Below are positions 25,998 to 35,026 of a stretch of DNA of 64,000 nt, in pieces; the stretch's first letter is position 1, and the number at the start of each line of letters is the position of its first letter. Both the position numbers and the translations under genes were made by a program. The notes below the pieces were generated by a model. It saw nothing but the letters and a program-made list of their open reading frames with translations, did no database searches and had not been told where the DNA came from. Origin of the DNA: Candidatus Thorarchaeota archaeon (GTDB taxonomy: Archaea; Asgardarchaeota; Thorarchaeia; Thorarchaeales; Thorarchaeaceae); the NCBI GenBank assembly GCA_016839245.1, contig JAEOUN010000113.1, positions 1 through 64,000 on the forward strand, given 5' to 3'.

Positions 25998-28442
25998 TTA
26001 TTTTCGAAATTTTAAGATCACTAAAGTGATAATCCCGACAATGCCACCAATCCCTGCAATTATAAGGATTGTATCAAGCGGTAATGGGTGATTTGTAGTA
26101 GTATTCGTAGAGATACTCGTTGATGTAGTATTTGATATTATTGATTCCAGTGTCAGAACTCGTTCCCCAATTATATAGGTTTCACCCAAGGAAGTTTTTA
26201 CTATTACTTTAATGTCTAGCTCGGTACCTGATGGATATGGACCAAGTGTGGAAACATAATTATTCCATCCTTCATCCATTTTGCTCTCCTGCTCGCCTGT
26301 TCCATCGTTAGAAACGATAACTGCTGATTTAATATACTTGGCTGATAATCGTCCCATCCAATAAGTAACATCTATGTTAAAGACGTTGTCTTGTTCGTCA
26401 ACAATTATACTAACATTATCTATGATTCCTTTGACATCTATTAGTAAGGGATTGATATATTCGGTAGTATTGAAGGAGTAGAGATTCAAAGAATACAACA
26501 TCAAACCATAGTCATTTGATTTGTAACTGCAAATTGTTGTACTGTTACTTTTGCTTGATGCTTCAAAAAGATGTTTCTTCGAGTCAAATGCAATACCAAT
26601 CTTGACAAATGTGGATGCGTTAATTGCTATTCCGAATGTGTTGTTGTTCTTCACTATTACTATTGATTCATAATTTGCATTTGGTTCTAGAATTGTCGTT
26701 GTATGAATTTCAAAGCCTAATCCTAAGAGAACATCAGACGTGGCGTTTTGAGCCATTCTAATTGCTCTCCCAGGATTGCAATTCTGATAGGCTGAAATTG
26801 CATCTTCGAGGTATAGTTCCGAGAGACTAACATCTTCTCCATCATCAACAAGATTATCCAAAATGCTTTGAGATGATTCAATTGTTGCTTCTGCCTCGCT
26901 CACTGAATTCAGATAGTATTCTACCCAGACTTCCTGTCCATAAATGAAATCATTGTATTGGTCGATAATCACTACTCTCTTGTTGAGAATTGCATCTACA
27001 ATATCCTCAACGGTTATGGTTCCTTCAGGACCACTAGGATTCTCAACAAAAAACGCATTCAATAAGGTTCCTACCTCGCTTGGAGAATGAGTGTCTCCGG
27101 CTCCAACGAAATCATACAAGAAACCATCCTCTCCACCTCCGTAGAAAAATCCCCTATTATCTACTTCAACTGCATCATATCCATATCCATTCAAAGCTTC
27201 ATAGACTGATGCATAAGTATAACTAATTGTAGGATGTGCTAAGATTGCTATTGCGCCTTGCGCATGAATCTCATCAACTGCTTCTTGTTGATCTGCTGTA
27301 AAAATATTTTCAGTTAGAGGAAAACCTACAGTATGTTTAACAGCTGAGAGTTCAGCTCCAACTATAATTGATATATCTAAATTATATGTTCTTACAATGT
27401 TTTCTATTGCTAATGCTCCAGTAATACCTCCAATAGATGAATAAGTCTCATATGAATGGTCAGTCATTACCATGAAATCAGTACCGCGTTCTAGTACAGT
27501 TTCGAGCATCTCTTGAGGAGTACCTGTTCCATCACTGTGAGTAGTGTGTTCATGATACGCCCCTACAAACATCGAGTATTCTGTTACCTCATTAGTCGTA
27601 AGATTAGGTCCTGGACCAACTGTGATTGTTGCATACTCTGGAATATTCGCTAGCCTCTCTGGATTTCTGGCTAACCAATCGATGACATTGAGAGAGAATT
27701 GAAAGTGCGAGTTGCCATATCCAGAAGCACCCTTTCTGTACATGTAAAATGGAGCTGGGCCTCCTACGCAGACAATTCTACCCAATCCTGATTCTGAGAT
27801 TGCCACAACAGAACCCTTTGTTGAATTAATAATTGATATTGCCGGAGCTGACACAGACAATGTGCATGCATCTATATCATCTCCTTCTGTATGCAATTCA
27901 CTAACACCATAGGTGATATTATGCACACTAAAAGTTGTTATTATTTCAGTCACTGTGGTTGATTGAAATGTAATTCCAAATGTAGTAGATAATGAATTCA
28001 AATTTGTACTTCTAAATTCCCACCAATTACTAGCATCAGCTCCAACAAGAAGAAGTCCTCCACCATCTTCCACAAATGATAAGACCGCGCTCAGTTCTCC
28101 ACTAGTAAGAGCGACTACTGGAAAGAATAGAACAAGTATATCATATCTCGCAAGTATTCCTGAATCCAGATTCTCATTAAAATTGGTATCGCTTTCATAT
28201 CCATTTTCATCCAATATCCAACTAAATAATGACGCATTACCGGGTGCCCAAAGACTACTTCCGTTATCACAATGTGATTCATCGAATAAGATAGACTTTG
28301 ACGAGAAATCTGATTTCTCAAATACCTCCGACTGTTGGTCGTTAGTTGTCAATGGCATATTGTTATCATAAAGCATTCCTGGAACTAGAAAAAAAATTAG
28401 TATAATGCAAGCTAAGTACTTTACTAGTGAATTGTATTTCAT
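25998..28442 (-). CDS. Secreted PHP-domain protein, membrane-anchored
   Basis: About 814 aa. An N-terminal signal or anchor helix (YLACIILIFFLVPGM) is followed by an alpha/beta domain (about 45-270) like those of its two neighbours (YDILVLFFPVVALTSGELS). A PHP phosphoesterase domain begins with HEHTTHSDGTGTPQEM near residue 300, continues with VMTDHSYE and has GAELSAV and AILAHPT further on, the expected metal-binding His, Asp and Glu residues. A large Asn/Ser-rich C-terminal region and a final transmembrane helix with KFRK tail complete it. PHP domains usually hydrolyse phosphoesters; an extracellular one is unusual. The ATG at 28442 is preferred because GGTGA precedes it by five bases. Confidence 0.65.
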   Translation of the reverse strand: MKYNSLVKYLACIILIFFLVPGMLYDNNMPLTTNDQQSEVFEKSDFSSKSILFDESHCDNGSSLWAPGNASLFSWILDENGYESDTNFNENLDSGILARYDILVLFFPVVALTSGELSAVLSFVEDGGGLLLVGADASNWWEFRSTNLNSLSTTFGITFQSTTVTEIITTFSVHNITYGVSELHTEGDDIDACTLSVSAPAISIINSTKGSVVAISESGLGRIVCVGGPAPFYMYRKGASGYGNSHFQFSLNVIDWLARNPERLANIPEYATITVGPGPNLTTNEVTEYSMFVGAYHEHTTHSDGTGTPQEMLETVLERGTDFMVMTDHSYETYSSIGGITGALAIENIVRTYNLDISIIVGAELSAVKHTVGFPLTENIFTADQQEAVDEIHAQGAIAILAHPTISYTYASVYEALNGYGYDAVEVDNRGFFYGGGEDGFLYDFVGAGDTHSPSEVGTLLNAFFVENPSGPEGTITVEDIVDAILNKRVVIIDQYNDFIYGQEVWVEYYLNSVSEAEATIESSQSILDNLVDDGEDVSLSELYLEDAISAYQNCNPGRAIRMAQNATSDVLLGLGFEIHTTTILEPNANYESIVIVKNNNTFGIAINASTFVKIGIAFDSKKHLFEASSKSNSTTICSYKSNDYGLMLYSLNLYSFNTTEYINPLLIDVKGIIDNVSIIVDEQDNVFNIDVTYWMGRLSAKYIKSAVIVSNDGTGEQESKMDEGWNNYVSTLGPYPSGTELDIKVIVKTSLGETYIIGERVLTLESIISNTTSTSISTNTTTNHPLPLDTILIIAGIGGIVGIITLVILKFRK

Positions 28443-28560
28443 GAACATCACCAAGAGCGCAAAAGCGGCGTGTTTTCACATAACTTAAAGATTTCCTTAT
28501 TGCTTCAAAAATACTTACAGAAATGAAATAGAAACACATGGAAATCATTAATGATTTGTA

Positions 28561-28597
28561 AAAAAAGATAAATTGTAGTCTGGGATACCCAGACTAC
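28561..28597 (-). terminator. Strong terminator after the third secreted-protein gene
   Basis: GTAGTCTGGG and CCCAGACTAC form a perfect 10-bp stem with a 3-nt loop (28575-28597). On the minus strand it is followed by a T-rich run (28561-28566). It lies 12 bp past the stop of the gene at 28609. Confidence 0.75.
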
Positions 28598-28608
28598 TTT
28601 TGATTATA

Positions 28609-29709
28609 TTATCGCTTCTTCGCAACGACAACTATTATAATTATAATAACGGCAGCTACACCCACACCAGCCAATACGAGAGTCATATTAATCGGTGTAG
28701 TTGTGGTTGTAGTTGTGGTTGTAGTTGTAGTTGTTGTGGTGGTAGTGGTTTCTTCTGTAAGTGTTGAAATACCAAAGTCAATCGCATTTAATACTAGGTT
28801 ATAGCCATCAAGGTCCATATAGTAGTAATCTGCGAACATTGGTCTATAGTCGCCATAGGGCGATGCACCAGAAACAATGATATTTCCAGTTTCATTTTCC
28901 CCAGCATGAATTTGCAAGGCTACAGCTGCAAATCCGCCCACTTGTCCATCGGTATGAGCATAAGGTTCTGTAATGTCACTATCAACAATAGTAGCATTTC
29001 CTCCATAAAAGAGGAGTGGATAAACATTATCCATTGTTTCAGTTTCTAGAGCTACTGGACTTACATTATGTTTACCATCAGCACCATAGACACAAGTTGG
29101 ACCATGCATTAGAACAGCTGTCACTCCATCAACTATGTCAGCAACAAATGAATCCGTGCTTGTTTTATTGGCAACACAACGATATGTGTCCCCTGCATTG
29201 CTAACTGGATCTTGTATAGCGGTAGGTTCACCATAAATGTGTGATCCGACTGCGTCTAATATTGCAGTCATGTTGTCATTGATCCACTGACCAGTATCTG
29301 GAGGAGTGCCATAATCGCTGTCATAACCTATCCACATGAATTTTCTTCCAGTATTAAACCAATCCGCAATTGCTGTGATTTCAGCTGGAAGATAGTTATT
29401 ATTGGCTCCATAGACAGAACCTGCTATGAAAGCGACTGCATCACTCAATACTGTTGCATTTATTCCTGCGTTTGCCCACACTACTTCATATCCCATTTCT
29501 GTCAAATTTGCTTCTAGAAAAGCATCCCATGCCTGAACGTCTGCATTAGAGCTATTCTGACCATGACAGTAATCAAAAACGATTTTCAAACTGGTTTCAG
29601 CAGATGTAGCTGCTGTTGCTTGAGATACTGCAGGTGTTGAAAGAATAAGTGCAAATAATGCTGTGACAACAAGTAATGTTGCAACTCTTACTCTATTGTT
29701 TTTTGTCAT
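28609..29709 (-). CDS. Secreted, Thr-tailed membrane-anchored protein of unknown function
   Basis: A 366-aa protein with a clear signal peptide (LLVVTALFALILSTPAVSQA). One alpha/beta ectodomain follows (KIVFDYCHGQNSS at the start, AIADWFNTGRKFMWIG in the middle), of the general type seen in the neighbouring secreted proteins and in DUF4350/glutamine-amidotransferase-like folds. A run of Thr residues, then TPIN, a transmembrane helix and a KKR end form a tail almost interchangeable with that of the 23989 gene. Ligand or enzymatic role unknown. Its divergent partner is the ABC-importer operon at 29907, which suggests a shared promoter region. Confidence 0.6.
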   Translation of the reverse strand: MTKNNRVRVATLLVVTALFALILSTPAVSQATAATSAETSLKIVFDYCHGQNSSNADVQAWDAFLEANLTEMGYEVVWANAGINATVLSDAVAFIAGSVYGANNNYLPAEITAIADWFNTGRKFMWIGYDSDYGTPPDTGQWINDNMTAILDAVGSHIYGEPTAIQDPVSNAGDTYRCVANKTSTDSFVADIVDGVTAVLMHGPTCVYGADGKHNVSPVALETETMDNVYPLLFYGGNATIVDSDITEPYAHTDGQVGGFAAVALQIHAGENETGNIIVSGASPYGDYRPMFADYYYMDLDGYNLVLNAIDFGISTLTEETTTTTTTTTTTTTTTTTTPINMTLVLAGVGVAAVIIIIIVVVAKKR

Positions 29710-29906
29710 TTTCTATGCTCTCTCCTATCATAAAAGATAGCATCTAGCTAATTCTTACATTATTCAACCCTATATGAATACTTCGAATAGTAGAATGTTG
29801 CCCACAACCCTCTGAAAAGTTAATTACACATAATTGACAAACCTTAATTACTACAAGTTACTGCTCTGTAATTTGTTACTAACTCTAAAATAAGAGAGGT
29901 TTGGAA

Positions 29907-31388
29907 ATGAGTGAATTTGAAACTGCTGGTAATACGAAAACTATGTTAATAGCCATCGTAGTTATAGCGATAATTGGTGTTGCAGGTGTTTCAATTATGC
30001 TACTTGGATTTGGTCCAGGACCTGATGGTAACACAACCATAACGACTGGAACAAACACAACTGGAACAAACACAACATATACAGGTAGTGGAATAGTCCT
30101 CACAATTCTGACACGACATGACATCTCAATACAAGGCAAATTTGAATCTGCATTTCTTGCTACTCAAGCAGCAAAAGATGCGAATATTGTTGACATAAAG
30201 TGGAGAGCTCCCACTGAAGAGTACTGGGACGATCTTATCAAGGGTGGTACAGTAGATGTCTGTTGGGGTGGAGGTCCAACTTTATTCGATCAATTAACTC
30301 GTGATGATTTACTTGAGCCAATGACGAGTGCCAAACTTCTGACTGCCGCCAATCGTGTCAATGACACGCTTGCAGGAGTTGACATGAAACGTAATAATGA
30401 TGAAGAACAATTGGTATGGGTTGCAGCTGCAATCTCTACCTTTGGCTTTACTGTTAATACTGCCTTTTTAGATGATTATACGCTTCCTACTCCCACAACT
30501 TGGACTGATTTGGCTAATCCAATCTGGGCTCAGTATTTACCGACAATTCCAACAATCTCGATGGGTAATGCTCCTGACACAACGTCAAATACTCGCATCT
30601 ATGAGATTATTGTTCAAGCACTTGGCTGGCAAGAAGGTTGGACTACCATGGCTCGAATGGCTGGAAGTTCAAAAATCATGGGTGGTTCAGTAGAAACCCA
30701 GAATGAAGTAGAAGACGGCAATGTTGGCGTTGCAATGTCTATTGACTTCTATGGGTATCTATCACAAGCAAGAAATCCTGATTGTCAATATATAGTACCT
30801 GAGGGTCAGTCAATAGTAAATGGTGATCCAATTGCTATTGCAAAAGATACACCTCATCAAGCAGCGGCAGAGGTATTTGTTGACTATGTTCTTAGTCCAC
30901 AAGGTCAAGCTGTCTGGCTAGATAACGACCTCCGACGCATGCCTGTCATGAGAGAAGCTTTTGACTTAGTTACTGGTGTTGATGACCTCTATACTGCTTT
31001 CAATCAGACTGTAACCACTGTTGGTATTGACTTCAATGACACCATGTCTCTATCAATGAATAGAGCTTTCATAAAATACTGGGAATCTGTCTTTACAGAC
31101 GCACATACAGAGCTTGTAAATTGCTGGAAAGCCATCTATGATGCATATGATGAAGGTAGGATCACTATTGGAGAACTAAACACCTATACCACACAGATGG
31201 CTCAGATGATAACAATTATTGATCCTAAGACAGCTACATCTGAGACATTTACAATGGAATATGCAGCGCGTATCAATAATGATATGATATACGATTCCAG
31301 TTATGCGGGTACGGTTCAATCTAGGTGGACTACAAATGCAAAGATTCAGTATGCAGCAATTCAATCCGCAGTTGAAGCAGAAACATAA
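29907..31388 (+). CDS. Membrane-anchored ABC transporter substrate-binding protein (FbpA/ThiB-like)
   Basis: About 493 aa. A short basic/acidic N-terminus leads into one transmembrane helix (MLIAIVVIAIIGVAGVSIML) and a Thr/Asn-rich spacer, so the protein is tethered outside the membrane without a lipobox. The ligand-binding part shows family-1 solute-binding features: DDLIKGGTVDVCWGGGP, MSIDFYGYLS, GDPIAIAKDTPH and VDYVLSPQGQAVWL, as in iron(III), thiamine and phosphonate binders. The ligand is not determinable. The ATG at 29907 is chosen because GAGAGGT (29894-29900) is six bases ahead; a TTG at 29901 lies too close. First gene of a three-gene importer operon. Confidence 0.8.
   Translation: MSEFETAGNTKTMLIAIVVIAIIGVAGVSIMLLGFGPGPDGNTTITTGTNTTGTNTTYTGSGIVLTILTRHDISIQGKFESAFLATQAAKDANIVDIKWRAPTEEYWDDLIKGGTVDVCWGGGPTLFDQLTRDDLLEPMTSAKLLTAANRVNDTLAGVDMKRNNDEEQLVWVAAAISTFGFTVNTAFLDDYTLPTPTTWTDLANPIWAQYLPTIPTISMGNAPDTTSNTRIYEIIVQALGWQEGWTTMARMAGSSKIMGGSVETQNEVEDGNVGVAMSIDFYGYLSQARNPDCQYIVPEGQSIVNGDPIAIAKDTPHQAAAEVFVDYVLSPQGQAVWLDNDLRRMPVMREAFDLVTGVDDLYTAFNQTVTTVGIDFNDTMSLSMNRAFIKYWESVFTDAHTELVNCWKAIYDAYDEGRITIGELNTYTTQMAQMITIIDPKTATSETFTMEYAARINNDMIYDSSYAGTVQSRWTTNAKIQYAAIQSAVEAET
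30045..30074 (+). repeat. Two 15-bp tandem repeats in the Thr-rich linker
   Basis: ACTGGAACAAACACA occurs twice in direct succession inside the substrate-binding protein gene and encodes the duplicated TGTNT linker. This is a local coding duplication, not a mobile or CRISPR repeat. Confidence 0.8.
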
Positions 31389-31399
31389 GACATACTAAA

Positions 31400-33856
31400 T
31401 TGGCGGGAATAGAGTTGAGCGATGAGAATCTAGTAGAAGTGCAAGAGAACTATCGGACAGATGAAGATGAACTTATACCTGCTACCTTTAAGGCGTCAGT
31501 AATGCAATCTGTCAGGAATTTCCCTAGAAGGATTGTTCAAGCCTTCATAAGACTCTTCAAACAAACTGGTCCTCGAATCAAGAATCGCGCTCGGGGTTTC
31601 AAAAAATTCTTTGAGAATCCTGGGTCAAGATTCAGAGGAGGAATGAAGAAGCTTCGAAGAGAACTTGATAGTCTTACGACAATCCAATTGACTGCTGTTC
31701 TCCTCACTTTTACTCTATTTCTTATTTTACCACTAGTAAGTGTTGTCTACTACTCATTTACTGATCCTAGCACAGGATCACCATCATTATATCATTTCAT
31801 TAACCTCTTTCAAGATTCAAATATCTGGCCCTGGCAATATAGTGAGCAGTATGAACGATGGTTCGACTTTACTGATACTCGAACAATAATATTTGGAACC
31901 ACTGATGTAACCATTCAGGGATGGGATTATGGCGCATTAATTAATTCAATATACGTTGCAATTATCGTTACAATACTTTCTGTTCTCTTAGGAGTATTCC
32001 TTGCATTTATTGTTGCGCGATATGAATTCTATGGAAAATCAATAATCAGGACTATCCTAATCTTTCCTCTTTTGGCCACTCCTTTTGTTGGCGCAATTGG
32101 TATCAAATCATTTCTTGGTCTAAATGGATTCATCAATAATCTCTTTTATGATGCTCTTCATATATTTCCAATGCAATTGCAAATTAAAGGACTTGCAGCA
32201 ATCATACTTGTACAAGCTACATCCCTGTTTTCACTTGTTTATTTGAATGCATATTCTTCATTCATGTCAATTGATCCCTCTTTAGAAGAACAAGCTGAAA
32301 ATCTTGGTGCAAGAGGGACCAAGCTGTTTAGATCCGTTACACTTCCATTGGCAATGCCCGGTATTCAAGCTGGGGCTATCCTTACTTTCATCCTTAGTAT
32401 TGAAGATTTGGGGACCCCTATTGTCTTTCAGGATGATCCTCAAGCCAAAAAGACTCTGGCTTTCCAAGTATTTGATTCCTTCAGTTCTGGCTCATTGGGA
32501 ATAGACCCGAAAGGACCTGCAATAGGAATTATTCTCTTAATATTTGCACTCACAGGATTCTTGGCAATTAGAAAATACGCTGGTGTTCGATCATACGAAT
32601 CGGGTACCAAAGGTGGTCAGTGGAATCCACGAACACGACAGTTGCAATATCAAAAAGTATCAATAAATGGGGCCATTACTGCTTTTGGTTGGTTTCTACT
32701 TGCTTACTTGCTAATTAGGCCAATTGTAGGATTACCAATACAAGGATATCTTTTCCTTTTCTTGATTGTTTATACTATCATAGGAAGAACACCTAAGTAT
32801 CGAGACCGATTACCTGCGTCATTAATTAAGTATAGACGATTTACTTTCTATAGCATCATAACCATACTTGGTTGGCCTATTATGCTGTACATTCTTCTTA
32901 CATCTCTGTCCAACTATACAGTAATTCTTTCCTTGACTCCTTGGGTTTTTGCATTGATTATCTACACCATCGCTGGGATGACTTCATACCGGCAAAAACT
33001 TCCCAGATGGAGTCATGAAATACAAGAAGGTATGCCAACAACCGCATATCTCTATGCGATTCTAATACCCTTACTTTTCATTGCTTTGATTCCTCAAATC
33101 AGTGTAATAATCATCTCATTTGCTGGTCCCTGGGCAAGCAATGCAGTGCTACCTTCAGTCTGGACGCTTGAACACTATTCAATTTTCACAACATATCCTG
33201 CAGTCACACAGTCGATTACATTCACCCTTTTATATGGTCTAATTGCCACTGTGCTTATTGTTTTGCTTGGAACTAGTGCAGCATACATAATTGCTCGACG
33301 TGATATTCCTGGCAAGACGTACTTCGACTTACTCGTAACCTCTCCAATTGCACTCCCAGGCATTGTCATTGCCACGGGATATTTCATCTTGTATTTCAGG
33401 ACAATCTTCTTCCCCTTAGATGCACCTGTATTTCTGATAATTATGTCCTATACTATTCGGAAGTTTCCATTTACAGTAAGAGCTGCATATGCAGGATTAC
33501 AATCTACTCCTGTAGTGTTGGAAGAAGCCTCACAAAATATGGGAGCAAGCAAGAATCAGACCTTTGTTAAAATCACAATGCCTCTAATTGGTGTGAGTGT
33601 ACTTGCGGGATCTCTCCTCTCATTTGTCTATTCTGTAAGTGAAGTAAGTACAAGTCTGATACTTGGTAGTCTTGGACCCGAACAAGCGCCTATGACATAC
33701 TGGACAAAAGAAGTTCTAGAATCGCACTCAGCAAGTTATTCTTCTGCAAATAGTGCTGCTTGTCTCGGTGTATTAATGATGGCGATGCAGATGACAGTCA
33801 TCACCATCACAAACAAAATCCTGGGTGCACGGTCTTCGGCCATGACCGGGATATGA
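31400..33856 (+). CDS. Fused ABC transporter permease (FbpB/ThiP-like) with extra membrane segment
   Basis: An 818-aa membrane protein with two complete permease halves. Each ends in the EAA loop that contacts the ATPase: EEQAENLGARGTKLFRSVTL near residue 297 and EEASQNMGASKNQTFVKITM near 712. Two features exceed the usual 520-560 aa of this family: a charged cytoplasmic N-terminus of about 90 residues, and a mid-segment (about 425-545) with roughly four additional hydrophobic helices between the halves. The start is taken as TTG 31400; a TTG at 31415 is also possible. Lies 11 bp after the binding-protein gene and 9 bp before the ATPase gene. Confidence 0.82.
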   Translation: MAGIELSDENLVEVQENYRTDEDELIPATFKASVMQSVRNFPRRIVQAFIRLFKQTGPRIKNRARGFKKFFENPGSRFRGGMKKLRRELDSLTTIQLTAVLLTFTLFLILPLVSVVYYSFTDPSTGSPSLYHFINLFQDSNIWPWQYSEQYERWFDFTDTRTIIFGTTDVTIQGWDYGALINSIYVAIIVTILSVLLGVFLAFIVARYEFYGKSIIRTILIFPLLATPFVGAIGIKSFLGLNGFINNLFYDALHIFPMQLQIKGLAAIILVQATSLFSLVYLNAYSSFMSIDPSLEEQAENLGARGTKLFRSVTLPLAMPGIQAGAILTFILSIEDLGTPIVFQDDPQAKKTLAFQVFDSFSSGSLGIDPKGPAIGIILLIFALTGFLAIRKYAGVRSYESGTKGGQWNPRTRQLQYQKVSINGAITAFGWFLLAYLLIRPIVGLPIQGYLFLFLIVYTIIGRTPKYRDRLPASLIKYRRFTFYSIITILGWPIMLYILLTSLSNYTVILSLTPWVFALIIYTIAGMTSYRQKLPRWSHEIQEGMPTTAYLYAILIPLLFIALIPQISVIIISFAGPWASNAVLPSVWTLEHYSIFTTYPAVTQSITFTLLYGLIATVLIVLLGTSAAYIIARRDIPGKTYFDLLVTSPIALPGIVIATGYFILYFRTIFFPLDAPVFLIIMSYTIRKFPFTVRAAYAGLQSTPVVLEEASQNMGASKNQTFVKITMPLIGVSVLAGSLLSFVYSVSEVSTSLILGSLGPEQAPMTYWTKEVLESHSASYSSANSAACLGVLMMAMQMTVITITNKILGARSSAMTGI

Positions 33857-33865
33857 GGTGATAAA

Positions 33866-35026
33866 ATGGTTGAGATAATACTTGAAAACTTGCGAAAAAC
33901 CTTCGGTGAAATCATCGCTACAGATGAAGTGAATATGGTCATTAAGGAAGGAGAACTCTCAACACTTCTTGGACCATCAGGATGTGGTAAAACCACTCTT
34001 CTGCGACTAATTGCAGGATTCTACGTTCCTGACTCTGGTCATATTTACTTTGATGATCGAGAAGTAACTGAAGTTCCGCCTCATAAACGAAATACAGGAA
34101 TGTGTTTCCAGAACTATGCTCTGTGGCCACATATGACCGTTGCTGATAATGTCGCATATGGTTTGAAGTTAAAACGTGTTAATGGAATGAAATATAAAAA
34201 GAGCGCAATTGAACGGAGAGTTCAAAATGCCCTTGAGCTTGTGCGGATGGGCGAGCTTGGTGAGCGTCATGTACATCAGTTGTCCGGCGGGCAACAACAG
34301 AGAGTTGCTCTTGCACGAGCTCTTGTCGTTGAACCTGATGTTCTATTGCTAGATGAACCGCTTTCAAATCTAGATGCCAAGCTCAGAATAAACATGAGAG
34401 AGGAGATTATCAGGATTCAGAAGGAGCTCTCAATAACTACAGTCTATGTCACCCATGATCAACATGAAGCCCTCAGTATATCTGACAGAGTCGCCGTTAT
34501 GGATAAGGGCTATGTTCAGCAGTTTGATACACCTCGGGAAATTTATGCGAATCCTCAAACGATTTTTGTCGCTGATTTTATTGGTCAATGTACTTTCATT
34601 GATGGTGTAATTCAATCGGTTGGAGATACTATCAAAGTGACTATTCCCGGAAATCAAGTAGTCGTTGGAAGAAGAACAATAGATGGTTATCCTTTTGAGA
34701 TTGGAGAAGCTGTGAAAGCGGCAGTACGTCCTGAGGACCTGAATCTTGAAAAAGAACGGCCAAATGATAACAGAATCCAAGGCGATGTGACTCGAACAAT
34801 ATATGTTGGCAATTCCTTAGAAGTCTATTTCAATGTCGGAAACATCTCAGCAGAAGCGCTATTGGATCCCGACTCTAAAATCAAAGAAGGCGATACAATC
34901 CATCTCTACATGCCATCTGATGAGGTCATGATTCTTCCGATTGGCGGTGTCGATGCATTACGGAAAGTTCCAAACCATCCGCTTGCACTTTCCAAACCAC
35001 CATCTAATGCTTCCGAGAGTGCCTAA
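33866..35026 (+). CDS. ABC transporter ATP-binding protein (FbpC/PotA-like)
   Basis: A 386-aa nucleotide-binding subunit that energises the permease above. Walker A is GPSGCGKTTLL (residues 37-47), the Q-loop FQNYALWPHM, the signature LSGGQQQRVALARAL, Walker B LLLDEPLSNLD and the switch VTHDQHEA. The C-terminal 130 residues form a TOBE-type domain (VKAAVRPEDLNL), typical of the iron, polyamine, maltose and molybdate classes. The ATG at 33866 follows GAGGTGA. Its 3' end overlaps the convergent tgtA gene by 23 bp. Confidence 0.93.
   Translation: MVEIILENLRKTFGEIIATDEVNMVIKEGELSTLLGPSGCGKTTLLRLIAGFYVPDSGHIYFDDREVTEVPPHKRNTGMCFQNYALWPHMTVADNVAYGLKLKRVNGMKYKKSAIERRVQNALELVRMGELGERHVHQLSGGQQQRVALARALVVEPDVLLLDEPLSNLDAKLRINMREEIIRIQKELSITTVYVTHDQHEALSISDRVAVMDKGYVQQFDTPREIYANPQTIFVADFIGQCTFIDGVIQSVGDTIKVTIPGNQVVVGRRTIDGYPFEIGEAVKAAVRPEDLNLEKERPNDNRIQGDVTRTIYVGNSLEVYFNVGNISAEALLDPDSKIKEGDTIHLYMPSDEVMILPIGGVDALRKVPNHPLALSKPPSNASESA

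Noticed and set aside
35004..35026. Treating the 23-bp overlap of the ABC ATPase and tgtA genes as an annotation error
   Set aside because: Both C-termini are full-length and plausible; short tail-to-tail overlaps recur in this window.
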